Positions 34,089-44,673 are shown, counted from the stretch's first letter. The stretch is 64,000 nucleotides of DNA from Paraclostridium ghonii (GCF_023653455.1 NZ_JAKEDR010000001.1:1-64000), one strand, 5' to 3'. A program made the numbers and translations. The notes: generated by a model not told the origin, from the letters alone.

Positions 34089-35297
34089 TTACTTTTTATT
34101 TTTTATTCCTATTGTTTTAACTTCTTTTATTTCATCTTTATTTATTTTTTCATCTTTATTTTCAACCTTAGCCTCTTTTTTCGGCTTTTTATTATTTCTA
34201 TTGTAAACTTCCATAACTTCTTTATATATTATGTCTATAGCTTCTGGTTTTCCTATTTCTTTACTCGCATTAGCCATATCTATTAAAAGCTCTCTATCAC
34301 CTAATAATTTAAAAACTGTATCATTTAAACTTTCTGCTGTAAGATTTTTTTCTAAAATCGCTATACCAGCACCTTTACTTTCTATACTTTTAGCATTATA
34401 TTCTTGGTGATTTTCTGCAGTATAAGCCTTAGGTATTATTATAGATGGTTTTCCTAATGCTGTTATTTCAGCTAAAGATATAGCTCCTGCACTTCCTATA
34501 ACCATATCACAAGCTGCTAGGGCACTTGCCATATCTTCTAAATATGGTACTACTTTTTGATATTGCTTTAATTGTAAATCATTTATATCTTTTATAAACC
34601 CATCGTAGAAATTCTTACCTGTAGCATATATAAATGCTACATCTTCATTTACAAGATTTCTTATTACTAACTTCATAGAATCATTTATTTTTCTAGATCC
34701 ACCACTACCACCGTAGCATAAAACCATTTTTTTATCTTCTTGTATTCCTAATTTTCTTCTTGCACTACTTTTTTTAGATATAAGAATTTCTTTTCTAACT
34801 GGATTTCCTGTAAGTACTAATTTTCTTCTAGTTTCTTCTGGAAATCTCACGTGAGAATCTTCGAAACTTGTTAGTACTTTTGTTACCATTTTTGCTAAAA
34901 TTTTATTAGTAACTCCAGGAAAAGAATTTTGCTCATGGATTATAGCAGGAACTTTATTCATAGATGCATTAAATAATACCGGACCACTAACATATCCTCC
35001 AGTTCCTATAACAACATCTGGCTTAAACTTTTTAACAATTCTTCTTGATTGTTCTAATCCCTTAAAAAGTTTAAATACTCTTTTTACATTATCAAAATCT
35101 ATTTTTCTTTTAAATCCTTGTACTGTAACAGTTTTTAATTCATATCCATATTTAGGAACTATTTCAGATTCTATTCCTTTTTCAGTTCCTACAAATACTA
35201 TTTCAGCATCTGGATTTTCTTCTTTTATCTTATTTGCTATAGCGATGGCAGGATACACATGTCCTCCTGTTCCACCACCAGATAATAAAACTTTCAT
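34089..35297 (-). CDS. murG: Lipid II synthase MurG
   Basis: A 402-residue membrane-associated glycosyltransferase that transfers GlcNAc onto lipid I. The N-terminal GGGTGGHVYPAIA (residues 7-19) and YGGSGGSRKIND and SAGAISLAEI further on are signature loops. About 40 extra C-terminal residues, rich in Lys and Glu (NRNNKKPKKEAKVENK), extend beyond the usual 355-365. The tail is likely disordered. It follows ftsW by 17 bases. Confidence 0.96.
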   Translation of the reverse strand: MKVLLSGGGTGGHVYPAIAIANKIKEENPDAEIVFVGTEKGIESEIVPKYGYELKTVTVQGFKRKIDFDNVKRVFKLFKGLEQSRRIVKKFKPDVVIGTGGYVSGPVLFNASMNKVPAIIHEQNSFPGVTNKILAKMVTKVLTSFEDSHVRFPEETRRKLVLTGNPVRKEILISKKSSARRKLGIQEDKKMVLCYGGSGGSRKINDSMKLVIRNLVNEDVAFIYATGKNFYDGFIKDINDLQLKQYQKVVPYLEDMASALAACDMVIGSAGAISLAEITALGKPSIIIPKAYTAENHQEYNAKSIESKGAGIAILEKNLTAESLNDTVFKLLGDRELLIDMANASKEIGKPEAIDIIYKEVMEVYNRNNKKPKKEAKVENKDEKINKDEIKEVKTIGIKNKK

Positions 35298-35314
35298 TAA
35301 CTTTCATCTCCTGT

Positions 35315-36445
35315 CTAATTCATTTTTACATGCTTAGAGACATTAAGCACAATCCCTATTGCTGCCATAAATATTGTAAGGGAGGTTCCTCCATAACTTA
35401 TAAATGGTAAGGCGACTCCTGTAACAGGCATTGATGATGTTGCAACAGCTATATTTAAAGCTGCCTGAATCCCTATTTGCCCCCCGATACCTACAACAAG
35501 CATGCACGAAAATACATCAGGGCATTTAATTGCGATTCTTATACATCTATAAACTAAAAATACAAATAGCATTATTACTATTGCACATCCTACAAGCCCA
35601 AGCTCTTCTCCTATTATTGCGAATATAAAATCATTTTGTGGTTCTGGTATGTAAAAGTATTTTTGTCTGCTTTTTCCTAGACCAAGGCCAAATAGTCCGC
35701 CTGATCCTAATGCATATAATCCTTGTATGACTTGATATCCTGCTCCAAGAGGATCTTTAAACGGATCTAAAAATGATGTTACACGCGCAAGTCTATATGG
35801 AGCTGCTAATACCATTACTGTGAATAGTCCAACTCCTGCACCAAACATTGCATAAACAAGTTTCATATCCATTCCTGCTACAAATATCATTACAAATGTA
35901 ACTAATATTACTGTTCCAGCAGTTGATAAATTGGGTTGTAATATTATTAATGCAAAGAAAATACTAGGTATTATAAGAAGTGGTATAACTCCTTTTGTTA
36001 ACGATTTTATTTTATCGTACTTTAATTCTATTAATTTAGCAGTTATTATTATAGTTGCAAATTTAGCTAACTCTGCAGGTTGTACTGTTAAACCTCCAAT
36101 ACCCAACCATCTTTGAGCTCCATTTAATGATGTTCCAAGTGGTGAAAGTACTAATAGCAATAATATAATAACTACTATTCCTAATATTTTTGCATTTTTA
36201 TACCAAAATCTATAGTCTATCCTAGATGTGAAAATCATGGCAATAAATCCTATGGTTGCATAAATTATATTTCTTTTTAAAAAGAAATAGGAATCATCTA
36301 GTTTAAATGTAGATTGTATAAAACTAGCACTAAAAACCATTATGATTCCTATAAATACTAATAACATAGTTGTATAAAATATAACATTGTCAAAATCAGT
36401 TTTTATCCCCCTACTAACACTTTTTTTTACTATCTCTTTCGGCAT
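35315..36445 (-). CDS. ftsW: FtsW/SpoVE-type lipid II polymerase
   Basis: A 376-residue SEDS-family peptidoglycan glycosyltransferase with ten predicted membrane spans. The RFD... segment DYRFWYKNAKIL, the GAQRWLGIGGLTVQPAELAKF loop near residue 110, and PEPQNDFIFAIIGEELG near 265 are typical. In the division cluster it may serve division (FtsW), spore cortex (SpoVE) or both; the sequence does not decide. It is followed by murG and preceded by murD with a 33-base gap. Confidence 0.93.
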   Translation of the reverse strand: MPKEIVKKSVSRGIKTDFDNVIFYTTMLLVFIGIIMVFSASFIQSTFKLDDSYFFLKRNIIYATIGFIAMIFTSRIDYRFWYKNAKILGIVVIILLLLVLSPLGTSLNGAQRWLGIGGLTVQPAELAKFATIIITAKLIELKYDKIKSLTKGVIPLLIIPSIFFALIILQPNLSTAGTVILVTFVMIFVAGMDMKLVYAMFGAGVGLFTVMVLAAPYRLARVTSFLDPFKDPLGAGYQVIQGLYALGSGGLFGLGLGKSRQKYFYIPEPQNDFIFAIIGEELGLVGCAIVIMLFVFLVYRCIRIAIKCPDVFSCMLVVGIGGQIGIQAALNIAVATSSMPVTGVALPFISYGGTSLTIFMAAIGIVLNVSKHVKMN

Positions 36446-36478
36446 TAATTAGAACTACCTCCATTCCAAGTTATATAT

Positions 36479-37837
36479 CTATAATTTATATATATTTTCT
36501 TTGAAGTCTAATCCTCTTGCCTCGAAGTTTGGGTACATATCCCAACTTGCACAAGCTGGTGATAATAAAACTACATCTCCTGATTCAGCTATTTCATAAG
36601 CTTTTTTTACTGCAGCTTCCATACTTTCAACCTTTGATATATTTGTAAGTCCATGCTCTTTTGCAGTTGCTTCTATTTTATCTGCAGTCTGTCCTAGCAG
36701 AACTAATGCTTTTACATTTTTAGTTGCATATTTAATCATTTCTGTAAAGTCGCTTTGTTTTTCATATCCTCCAGCTATTAAAACTATAGGTTTTTCATAT
36801 GAAGTTATAGCCTTGATAGTTGAATCTGGATTAGTTCCTTTAGAATCATTTACAAACATAATGCCATCTTTATTTGTAATAAACTCCAATCTATGTTCTA
36901 CACCTTTAAATGTTTTTAAAGTGTCCCTTATGACATCTATATCAATATTTGATACATAAGCCATAAGAATTGCCGACATAGCATTTTCTAAGTTATGATT
37001 TCCTGGTAAGCTTAACTCATTTTTATTCATAAGAACTATTTCTTTACCTTCTATCTTTACAACTATATTGTTGTTTTTATCTAGATATGCTCCTTGTTTT
37101 ACTTCTTCTTTTATTGAGAAATACAAAACATTAGCATTGTTGTTCTTTGACAATTCCCTGACGATAGAATCATCATAGTTCAATATAGAAAAATCAGTTT
37201 TATCTTGGTTTTTGAATATTCTAGCTTTAGCATTTATATAGTTTTCCATAGTATGGTGTCTATTTAAATGATCTTCTGTAATATTTATTATAGTGCTTAC
37301 CTTTGGTTTAAACTCTTCAATACTTTCTAATTGGAAACTACTTAATTCAGTTACAAGATACGAGTTTTCATCAGTTAAATCAACAGTATCTATAACTGGG
37401 TTTCCTATATTCCCAACTATATATGTATCTTTATTTGCCTTTTTAAACATTTCTCCTACTAAACTAGTAGTTGTTGTTTTTCCATTTGTTCCTGTTATTC
37501 CTATAAATATAGGGTTTTTAGATAATTTATATGCTAATTCAACTTCTCCTATTATCTTAATATGTGCAGATTTTAACTTTTCTATAAAAGGTAAATCTAA
37601 AGGTACTCCAGGAGATACTATAGTTAAATCTATATTTTCTATATTTTCAAGGTGATGACCCAAAACATATTCTATATTATCTAAATTATCTATTTCTTCT
37701 AATATTCCTTCTAATTTATCTTTAGCCTTTATATCATTTACTATGATATTTGCGCCTAGCTTATTTAATTTTTTTATTGTTGATACACCAGTTTTTGCTA
37801 GTCCTACAAGTAAGACATTTTTGTTTTTTAAATCCAT
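36479..37837 (-). CDS. murD: UDP-MurNAc-L-alanine:D-glutamate ligase
   Basis: A 452-residue Mur ligase that adds D-Glu to the growing stem peptide. ATP-binding GITGTNGKTTTTS is near residue 113, the central ELSSFQLESIEEF near 165 and the C-terminal NDSKGTNPDST near 318 with SPACASWDMYPNFEARG near 428. The length is normal. Starts 18 bases after mraY. Confidence 0.97.
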   Translation of the reverse strand: MDLKNKNVLLVGLAKTGVSTIKKLNKLGANIIVNDIKAKDKLEGILEEIDNLDNIEYVLGHHLENIENIDLTIVSPGVPLDLPFIEKLKSAHIKIIGEVELAYKLSKNPIFIGITGTNGKTTTTSLVGEMFKKANKDTYIVGNIGNPVIDTVDLTDENSYLVTELSSFQLESIEEFKPKVSTIINITEDHLNRHHTMENYINAKARIFKNQDKTDFSILNYDDSIVRELSKNNNANVLYFSIKEEVKQGAYLDKNNNIVVKIEGKEIVLMNKNELSLPGNHNLENAMSAILMAYVSNIDIDVIRDTLKTFKGVEHRLEFITNKDGIMFVNDSKGTNPDSTIKAITSYEKPIVLIAGGYEKQSDFTEMIKYATKNVKALVLLGQTADKIEATAKEHGLTNISKVESMEAAVKKAYEIAESGDVVLLSPACASWDMYPNFEARGLDFKENIYKL

Positions 37838-37855
37838 TTTCCTAACCCCCGTAAA

Positions 37856-38818
37856 TTAGAATACTGCTATTATTCCTATCCAAGCTAATACTATAGATGT
37901 TATCCAAAATACAAATATAACTTTTGTTTCAGGCCATCCACATTGCTCAAAGTGATGATGTATTGGGGCCATTTTGAATATTCTTTTCTTTCTTAGCTTA
38001 TAAGATCCTACTTGAAGTATAACAGATATAGCTTCTGCAAAATAAATACCTCCAACTATAGGTATTATAAGGACATTATTTGTAAGCACGGCAAATGATA
38101 TAACCGCTCCACCTAATGCCATAGATCCTGTATCACCCATAAATACTCTTGCAGGATATGAGTTGAATCCTAAGAATCCTATACATGCACCTAATGTAGC
38201 AGCTGCTAGTATAGCTACGTCTGTATTCCCGTAACTAGCTGCAAGCAGCATAAAAAATCCCGATACTATAACAGTTATTCCCGATGCTAATCCATCTAAA
38301 CCATCTGTTAAATTTACTGCATTTACAGTTCCAAGTATTACAAACACCATAACTGGAACATATAAAGGTCCTAAATTAATCGTAAAACTTGTAAATGGTA
38401 TTAATAATTGAGCCGCACTTGCTGAGTTAGTGTATTGATAATACGCTAATACTGTTGCTAATGCAATTTGTAGTAAAATCTTTTGATATGCTTTTAAACC
38501 TAATGATCTTTTAAATTTTATCTTTAAAAAGTCATCTACAAATCCTACAAATCCAAAACCTGTTATACATAAAAGCCCCATTGTCATATCTGAGCTTACT
38601 TTTGTTCTTGTAAGAACTGTAACTAGTATTGCTACTATCATCATTATTCCACCCATAGTAGGTGTTCCATTTTTTTGTAAATGTGTTTGCGGTCCATCAT
38701 CTCTTACAGTTTGACCGAACTTAAATTTAGTTAGCATAGGTATAAATATCGGTCCTAATATAATAACTATTAGAAATGAAATCATCGCTGTATACGTAAG
38801 TTGTGTTATTCCTAACAT
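37856..38818 (-). CDS. mraY: Phospho-MurNAc-pentapeptide translocase
   Basis: A 320-residue membrane enzyme that makes lipid I from UDP-MurNAc-pentapeptide and undecaprenyl phosphate. About ten membrane spans are visible. Active-site Asp residues lie in FVDDFLKIK near 112 and in NLTDGLDGLA near 170, and MGDTGSMALGG near 227 is the third motif. The PIHHHFEQCGWPE loop is intact. It lies between murF and murD. Confidence 0.97.
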   Translation of the reverse strand: MLGITQLTYTAMISFLIVIILGPIFIPMLTKFKFGQTVRDDGPQTHLQKNGTPTMGGIMMIVAILVTVLTRTKVSSDMTMGLLCITGFGFVGFVDDFLKIKFKRSLGLKAYQKILLQIALATVLAYYQYTNSASAAQLLIPFTSFTINLGPLYVPVMVFVILGTVNAVNLTDGLDGLASGITVIVSGFFMLLAASYGNTDVAILAAATLGACIGFLGFNSYPARVFMGDTGSMALGGAVISFAVLTNNVLIIPIVGGIYFAEAISVILQVGSYKLRKKRIFKMAPIHHHFEQCGWPETKVIFVFWITSIVLAWIGIIAVF

Positions 38819-38860
38819 AATATAACTCCTCTCCCTTGTTGGCTATCTCTTTAATATTGT

Positions 38861-40234
38861 CTACCTGTTTAAATATTGTACTATATTTTCTAGTTGCATA
38901 CCTCTTGATGCCTTAACTAAAACTACGTCATCCTTATTTATTATATCACTTAATTTCTCGATTGCTATTTCTTTATTGTCAAAATGGTATACATTAGAGC
39001 TATTTAAACCTAGTTTAATACACTCATCACTTATGTATTTTGAGCTTTCTCCTATTGTTATTAAAACATCCACATTGTTTATCGCATACTCTCCTACAAG
39101 CCTATGACCATATTCTGAATGTTCTCCCATCTCAAACATATCTCCAAGTATTGCTACTTTTCTTTTTTTGTATCTTCCCAATATATCTAATGCTGCTTTC
39201 ATAGAATCTGGGCTTGCATTATATGCATCATTTATTATTGTTAAATATTCTTTTTTTATTATGTCTAATCTCATCTTACTTGCTTTAAAGTTTTTAAGCC
39301 CATCTTTTATATCTTTTAAATCCATACCTAATCTCAATCCTACAAGGATAGCTGCCATAGCATTATATATATTATGTTTACCTACAGTAGGTATGTATAT
39401 ATATTCTTTTTTATTGTTTATCATACATTCAAAACTTAGTTCATCTTCTCCTATATTATACTCTGTACAATATATATCATTATTGTTATCAAATCCAAAG
39501 GTTTTTAAATCATAATTTAATTCATTTTTACATATTTTTTTTAGATATTTATCGTCTCCATTTACTATTAATGTATTAGATTCATCAAAGTTTGAAGCTA
39601 TTTCTAGCTTTGCTTTTAATATACCTTCTTGAGACCCTAAATTTTCTATATGAGATAATCCTATATTTGATATAACCCCCACTTTAGGATTAACCATTTT
39701 AGCTAAATACTCTATCTCTTTAAAATTAGACATTCCCATTTCTATTATTGCACAGTCATGGCTAGGTTTTAAATTGAACAATGTAAGCGGAACCCCTATA
39801 TGGTTATTAAAATTACCTTCATTTTTTAAAGTATTAAACTTTGTTGATATAGCTGCATATATCATATCTTTTGTTGTAGTTTTACCTACACTACCTGTAA
39901 CTCCAATATAAGGAATCTCAAATTTACATTTATAGAAATTTGCTATATCTCCAAGTGCTTTAGTTGTATCTTCTACTTCTATTAAATTTATATCCGAACT
40001 TTCAAATTTTATGCCATTACTTCTATTTTTTATAAAAGTTTTACATCCATTTTCATATGCTGATTGCATAAAATTATGTCCATCTAGGCTCTCACCTATT
40101 ATAGCTATAAATGCATCTGTAGATTTTGCTTTTCTACTATCTATAGCTATACTTTGTATCTTGTCTGATTCATTACCTTTTACTAATGTTCCTTCAGTTG
40201 CTATCACTAGTTCTTTTATGGATAAACATTCCAT
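38861..40234 (-). CDS. murF: UDP-MurNAc-tripeptide:D-Ala-D-Ala ligase
   Basis: A 457-residue Mur ligase that attaches D-Ala-D-Ala. The P-loop is GVTGSVGKTTTKD near residue 108; EMGMSNFKEI and NDAYNASPDSMKAAL (near 312) are MurF signatures. It begins after a 250-base gap with a strong palindrome behind the PBP gene, and an AGGAGG site precedes the ATG. mraY follows after 42 bases. Confidence 0.96.
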   Translation of the reverse strand: MECLSIKELVIATEGTLVKGNESDKIQSIAIDSRKAKSTDAFIAIIGESLDGHNFMQSAYENGCKTFIKNRSNGIKFESSDINLIEVEDTTKALGDIANFYKCKFEIPYIGVTGSVGKTTTKDMIYAAISTKFNTLKNEGNFNNHIGVPLTLFNLKPSHDCAIIEMGMSNFKEIEYLAKMVNPKVGVISNIGLSHIENLGSQEGILKAKLEIASNFDESNTLIVNGDDKYLKKICKNELNYDLKTFGFDNNNDIYCTEYNIGEDELSFECMINNKKEYIYIPTVGKHNIYNAMAAILVGLRLGMDLKDIKDGLKNFKASKMRLDIIKKEYLTIINDAYNASPDSMKAALDILGRYKKRKVAILGDMFEMGEHSEYGHRLVGEYAINNVDVLITIGESSKYISDECIKLGLNSSNVYHFDNKEIAIEKLSDIINKDDVVLVKASRGMQLENIVQYLNR

Positions 40235-40376
40235 ACTAAAACCTCCTTAATAAAGTAAATATACTAAAACATTATAAATCTTTTTATATTAATCATCTAT
40301 ATTTATAATATTTTAATATATAATTTTATAAAATGCTAATTATATTACACTTTTGTAAACCTTTAGAAATCCTAAT

Positions 40377-40413
40377 AAAGAGCAATGTATATAAATTATA
40401 TACATTGCTCTTT
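40377..40413. terminator. 37-base palindrome between the PBP gene and murF
   Basis: Arms AAAGAGCAATGTATATAA (40377-40394) and its complement (40396-40413) surround a single base. It lies in the 249-base gap and may end transcripts from the PBP gene, though neither strand has a clear T tract. The rest of the gap shows no gene. Confidence 0.5.
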
Positions 40414-40483
40414 AAATTCTTAACTAATTAATTATATACTATATATTAATATTTTTGAAGATGTTTATTTCATATATTAGATT

Positions 40484-42469
40484 TTAATTGTCTGTGTAAA
40501 TCACTATACCAGAGTCTTGAGGAACTTCTGATCCTTGAGGAGGAAAAATTTCTTTAACCTTAGCGCTTCCCTCTACTTGAGTATCTGTGTCTTGTATAGG
40601 TTTTAGTTTATTTTCTTCTAACACTTTCAAAGCATCCTCTATACTTAAGTCAACAATATTAGGAACTTTAACTTTAGGTTTTTCATATTTTTGTTTTTCT
40701 TCATCTGTATATTTAGGTTCAACACCTAAATATTTTAATGAGTCATTCATAATCTCTTTTACTATAGGTCCTGCTGTTGTACTACCAAATGCGCTAACTC
40801 CATTTGGCTCATCTACTATAGCTAAAACTACTATTTGCGGATCGTCACAAGGAGCTATCCCTACAAATGAACATACATATTTGCCTTCTGCATAACCTCC
40901 GCCTCCGGCTATAACCTTTTGCGCAGTTCCTGTTTTACCACCTATTTTAAATCCAGGTATGTATGCCGCTTTACCTGATCCTTCACTAACAACAGATTCA
41001 GCTACGTCTAACATTTTCTTAGATGTATCTTCAGATATAACCTGTCTAACTACCTTAGGTTTTATATTTTCAGTCACATTTCCTTGATTATCAACTTTCG
41101 ATTTAACCAATCTAGGTTCCATAAGTTTTCCATCATTTGCTATAGAGCCTATTGCTCTTATTAGTTGCATCGGAGTAACAGATATGGATTGCCCAAATGA
41201 TATAGTTGCTAAATCCAAAGGTTTTACATTTTTTTCATTGTAGAAAATCCCTTTAGCTTCACCTGGTAAGTCTATGTTTGTTTTTTCCATAAATCCAAAT
41301 CCTTCTATATAGTCATATAACTTAGCAACCCCTAATCTCTGTCCTAACTCAACAAATACCGGGTTACAAGAGTTTTGAACAGCTTGCTTAAATTCTTGAG
41401 CACCATGAGGTCTATAATGTCTCCAACATTTTAATTTTTTACCTCCTACAGTAACACTACCTGTACATACAAATTTTTCACCTTCTTTTATAACACCTTC
41501 TTCTACAGCTGCAGATGATGTTATAAGTTTAAACGTAGATCCCGGTTCATATGTATCACTAACTGCAGGATTTCTCCACATTGAGAAATATCCTTTTGTT
41601 TTATCTTTATCGCTATATTTTTCAAGTTCTTTTTCATAGTATGGATATATAGGATTTCTTGAGTCATTAGGGTCGTAGTCAGGTTTTGATGCCATAGATA
41701 AAATATCTCCAGTTTTAGGATCTATTGCTATTGCTGTAACTCTTTTAGCATTATTAATCTCATAAGCTTTTTGAACTGCTTTTTCAGTATAATGTTGTAT
41801 TACTTCATCTATAGTAAGAACTAATCCATTCCCTTGTACTGGTTCATAGTATTTTTCCATTCCATGAGGAATTTCTCTTCCAGATGCATCAGTGCTTACA
41901 ATAAGTCTTCCTGACTTTCCTTTTAAGTGTTTATCATATTCCATTTCTATACCTGCTATTCCAGTTGCATCATCTGATGTATGTCCGATTACATATGGAG
42001 CAAAATTTCCGTATGGATAATATCTTTGGTTATCCTCTGCTACCCAAATTCCTGGCAACTTAGCATCCCTTATTTTTTCTGCAGTCTTATCATCTATCCA
42101 TCTTTTAACTTTTACTAATGCCATGTTTTTCTTTTTTAACAATTTTAAAACATCATCATAGTCTTCTCCTATCATTTCGGATATAGCTTTTGCTGCTTTC
42201 TCTTTATCTTTAACTTCAACAGGCTTAGCCCAAACTGTATACTTAGTAACACTTACAGCTAGCTCTTTCATATTTCTATCATATATAGCACCTCTTTTAG
42301 GTTCTATAGGTATGTCTCTAGTTTGTTGATTCAAAGCTTTTTCTGTAAGCCAATCCCCCTTAATTATTTGTAAGTATCCAGTTCTAAATATAAGCATAGT
42401 AAAAACAAAGCATGCTAGTATCAAAACCATTACTAGCCTTTTTTTACTCAATCTCTTTATTTTACTCAA
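40484..42469 (-). CDS. PASTA-domain class B penicillin-binding protein (SpoVD/FtsI type)
   Basis: A 661-residue transpeptidase that cross-links septal or spore peptidoglycan. A short cytoplasmic start and one span (about 12-30) are followed by the dimerisation domain (RGAIYDRNMKELAVS). The transpeptidase has SxxK in EPGSTFKLI (about 300), SxN in VQNSCNPVF (about 357) and KTG in GGKTGTAQK (about 510). A single C-terminal PASTA domain (about 600-661, KVPNIVDLSIEDALKVL) is present. SpoVD-like members have one PASTA; whether this acts in division, sporulation or both is undecided. Follows ftsL by 11 bases. Confidence 0.93.
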   Translation of the reverse strand: MSKIKRLSKKRLVMVLILACFVFTMLIFRTGYLQIIKGDWLTEKALNQQTRDIPIEPKRGAIYDRNMKELAVSVTKYTVWAKPVEVKDKEKAAKAISEMIGEDYDDVLKLLKKKNMALVKVKRWIDDKTAEKIRDAKLPGIWVAEDNQRYYPYGNFAPYVIGHTSDDATGIAGIEMEYDKHLKGKSGRLIVSTDASGREIPHGMEKYYEPVQGNGLVLTIDEVIQHYTEKAVQKAYEINNAKRVTAIAIDPKTGDILSMASKPDYDPNDSRNPIYPYYEKELEKYSDKDKTKGYFSMWRNPAVSDTYEPGSTFKLITSSAAVEEGVIKEGEKFVCTGSVTVGGKKLKCWRHYRPHGAQEFKQAVQNSCNPVFVELGQRLGVAKLYDYIEGFGFMEKTNIDLPGEAKGIFYNEKNVKPLDLATISFGQSISVTPMQLIRAIGSIANDGKLMEPRLVKSKVDNQGNVTENIKPKVVRQVISEDTSKKMLDVAESVVSEGSGKAAYIPGFKIGGKTGTAQKVIAGGGGYAEGKYVCSFVGIAPCDDPQIVVLAIVDEPNGVSAFGSTTAGPIVKEIMNDSLKYLGVEPKYTDEEKQKYEKPKVKVPNIVDLSIEDALKVLEENKLKPIQDTDTQVEGSAKVKEIFPPQGSEVPQDSGIVIYTDN

Positions 42470-42480
42470 CTAACTCCCTC

Positions 42481-42837
42481 CTATTTAGATACTTCTATGT
42501 ACTTCATCTGGCTTTCTTTAGGATAGTCCATTCCCAATTTTTCATTAGCCTTTTTTTCTATATCTTTGCTTCTAGTTAGCACATCTAGTTCAACTTGCAA
42601 ATTTTCTTTTTCTATAGCTTTATTATGTAATTCAGACTCTAAATCTCCGATTTTGTATTTTAACTTCGCAACTTCACTGTAGCCATACATACATGCAAAA
42701 ATTATGCAAAAAATACTTGCCACAACCCCTAACTTAACACACACCTTTATAAATTTTTTAAACATTCTCCTTTTATAGATATTCTTTTTATTTGTTCTAT
42801 ATTCATTTATATCTTTTATTTTATTTTTTCTCTTCAT
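42481..42837 (-). CDS. ftsL: FtsL-like division protein
   Basis: A 118-residue bitopic protein. A basic N-terminus (KRKNKIKDINEY) is followed by one span (about 29-50) and a leucine-zipper-like coiled coil (about 55-100: VAKLKYKIGDLESELHNKAI). FtsL proteins are poorly conserved, so the call depends on this layout and on position between rsmH and the PBP. A terminator after rsmH means ftsL needs its own promoter; a TATAAT is visible near 42870 but no good -35. Confidence 0.82.
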   Translation of the reverse strand: MKRKNKIKDINEYRTNKKNIYKRRMFKKFIKVCVKLGVVASIFCIIFACMYGYSEVAKLKYKIGDLESELHNKAIEKENLQVELDVLTRSKDIEKKANEKLGMDYPKESQMKYIEVSK

Positions 42838-42937
42838 ATATATCTCCTTACATTTTTATATAAATAGATATATATTATATTTAACTTTTTACATACACCT
42901 TCCTTTTTAGTCTTAATACAAAATTCAAACAATAAAA

Positions 42938-42968
42938 AACAAAAAAGTCTAAGCTTTCGCTTAGACTT
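42938..42968 (-). terminator. Intrinsic terminator of rsmH
   Basis: A 10-base stem AAGTCTAAGC/GCTTAGACTT (42968-42945) with a GAAA tetraloop is followed by TTTTGTTTTTTA on the minus strand. It sits directly after the rsmH stop. Confidence 0.9.
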
Positions 42969-43904
42969 CTATATTCTTTCAGCAACTCTTAATTTTGCAC
43001 TTCTAGATCTTGGGTTTTCTTCTACTTCCTTGTCTGTTGGTAATATTGGTTTTCTGCTTATAACTTTTACTATAGCTTCTTTATCGCACTGGCACAGAGG
43101 TATATGTGGTGGACATATACAGTCTGTTGCTAAATCTCTAAATGCATTTTTTACAATTCTATCTTCTAGAGAATGGAATGTTATTATACATATTCTTCCT
43201 CCATCATTCATAATAGAAGCTGCATCGTCTATCATTTCAGTTATAACTCCCAATTCATTATTAACTTCTATTCTTATAGCTTGAAAAGTTCTTTTAGCAG
43301 GATGTGGTCCATCTATTCTAGCTTTTTTAGGTATAGCTTTTTTTATTATTTCTACTAATTCTCCAGTAGTTTCTATATCCTTTTCTTTACGTAAATCTAC
43401 TATAAACTTAGCTATACGTTTAGCCCAGTTATCTTCTCCATAATCTTTTATTATCTTTGTCAATTCTTCTTCACTATATGTGTTCACAACATCATAAGCT
43501 GAGAAACTGCATCTTATATCCATTCTCATATCTAATGGAGCATCTTGCATATATGAAAACCCTCTATCAGCTTCATCTAATTGATGTGACGAAACACCTA
43601 AATCTGCAAGAACTCCATCTATTTTATATATACCTATTTTTTCTAATTCGCTTTTTAAATTTTGAAAATTACTATGAACAAATTTAACTCTATCACTATA
43701 TTCACTTAATCTTTCTTTTGCTGTATTTATTGCGTTTATATCTTGATCAAACCCTATAAAAAGTCCATCTTTAGATAATCTTTTTACTATTTCTTTAGAG
43801 TGTCCTGCACCACCCATTGTACAGTCTACATACACTCCATCAGGTTTTATGTTTAAATTATCAATACACTCATCTAAAAGTACTGATACGTGATGAAATT
43901 CCAT
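42969..43904 (-). CDS. rsmH: 16S rRNA (cytosine1402-N4)-methyltransferase
   Basis: A 311-residue SAM-dependent methyltransferase acting on 16S rRNA C1402. The N-terminus [16 protein letters not shown] with [14 protein letters not shown] (about 25-38) carries the SAM site; [12 protein letters not shown] and the C-terminal [13 protein letters not shown] are signatures. Its ribosome-binding site AAGGAGCG lies in the 3' end of lgt, with a 3-base gap. mraZ, which usually precedes rsmH, is absent. Confidence 0.97.
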   Translation of the reverse strand: MEFHHVSVLLDECIDNLNIKPDGVYVDCTMGGAGHSKEIVKRLSKDGLFIGFDQDINAINTAKERLSEYSDRVKFVHSNFQNLKSELEKIGIYKIDGVLADLGVSSHQLDEADRGFSYMQDAPLDMRMDIRCSFSAYDVVNTYSEEELTKIIKDYGEDNWAKRIAKFIVDLRKEKDIETTGELVEIIKKAIPKKARIDGPHPAKRTFQAIRIEVNNELGVITEMIDDAASIMNDGGRICIITFHSLEDRIVKNAFRDLATDCICPPHIPLCQCDKEAIVKVISRKPILPTDKEVEENPRSRSAKLRVAERI

Positions 43905-43907
43905 ATT

Positions 43908-44663
43908 TTATCGCTCCTTAGTATCATCTATTTCTTGTTTATTTTTCTTTGATAAATATAGGTGAACTATTATTCCACCTATTACCCCTGCTAAACTTAT
44001 TACTTGAGCCATTCTAAGAGGCCCAATCATAAGACTATCAGTTCTAAGTCCTTCTATAAAAAATCTTCCTAAAGAGTATAGTATAACATATAAAACTATA
44101 ATTTGACCCTCATAAGATTTCTTTTTTCTAAACATCCATAAGAATATAAATACTCCTAAATTCCATATAGACTCATATAAAAAGGTAGGATGAACCTTTA
44201 CTCCATCTACCATTATTCCCCAAGGTAAGTCAGTTGGCCCACCATGAGCTTCTTTATTTATAAAGTTACCCCATCTTCCTATTGCTTGAGCTAAAGGCAT
44301 TCCAATTATTACAGTATCTGCTAATTTAAAAAAGTTAATCTTTTTATATCTGGAAAATATATATCCAGCTAATATTCCACCTATTAATGCACCATGTATT
44401 GCCATTCCTCCACCTCTAAAGTTAAATATTTGAGATGGATTATTATAATAATCTTTCCAGTTAAACATTACATAATACAACCTTGCACTTATTAATCCAA
44501 CAGGAATAGCAATTATTGCTAAATCTAATATATCGTCTTCTTTAATTCCAACTCTTTCAGCTTCTTTTAAAGCTATTAGTGTTCCTAAAATCATACCTGT
44601 TGACATAAGTATTCCATACCACATCACATCTATTCCAAATATAGTAAATGCAACTCTATCCAT
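43908..44663 (-). CDS. lgt: Prolipoprotein diacylglyceryl transferase
   Basis: A 251-residue membrane enzyme that transfers diacylglycerol to the lipobox Cys of prolipoproteins. Seven membrane spans are expected. The FRGGGMAIHGALIGG loop near residue 82 and the Lgt signature AIGRWGNFINKEAHGG near 125 are present. It sits between the PHP phosphatase gene and rsmH and appears translationally coupled to rsmH. Occurrence next to the division cluster is unusual. Confidence 0.96.
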   Translation of the reverse strand: MDRVAFTIFGIDVMWYGILMSTGMILGTLIALKEAERVGIKEDDILDLAIIAIPVGLISARLYYVMFNWKDYYNNPSQIFNFRGGGMAIHGALIGGILAGYIFSRYKKINFFKLADTVIIGMPLAQAIGRWGNFINKEAHGGPTDLPWGIMVDGVKVHPTFLYESIWNLGVFIFLWMFRKKKSYEGQIIVLYVILYSLGRFFIEGLRTDSLMIGPLRMAQVISLAGVIGGIIVHLYLSKKNKQEIDDTKER

Positions 44664-44673
44664 AAGCTAATCC

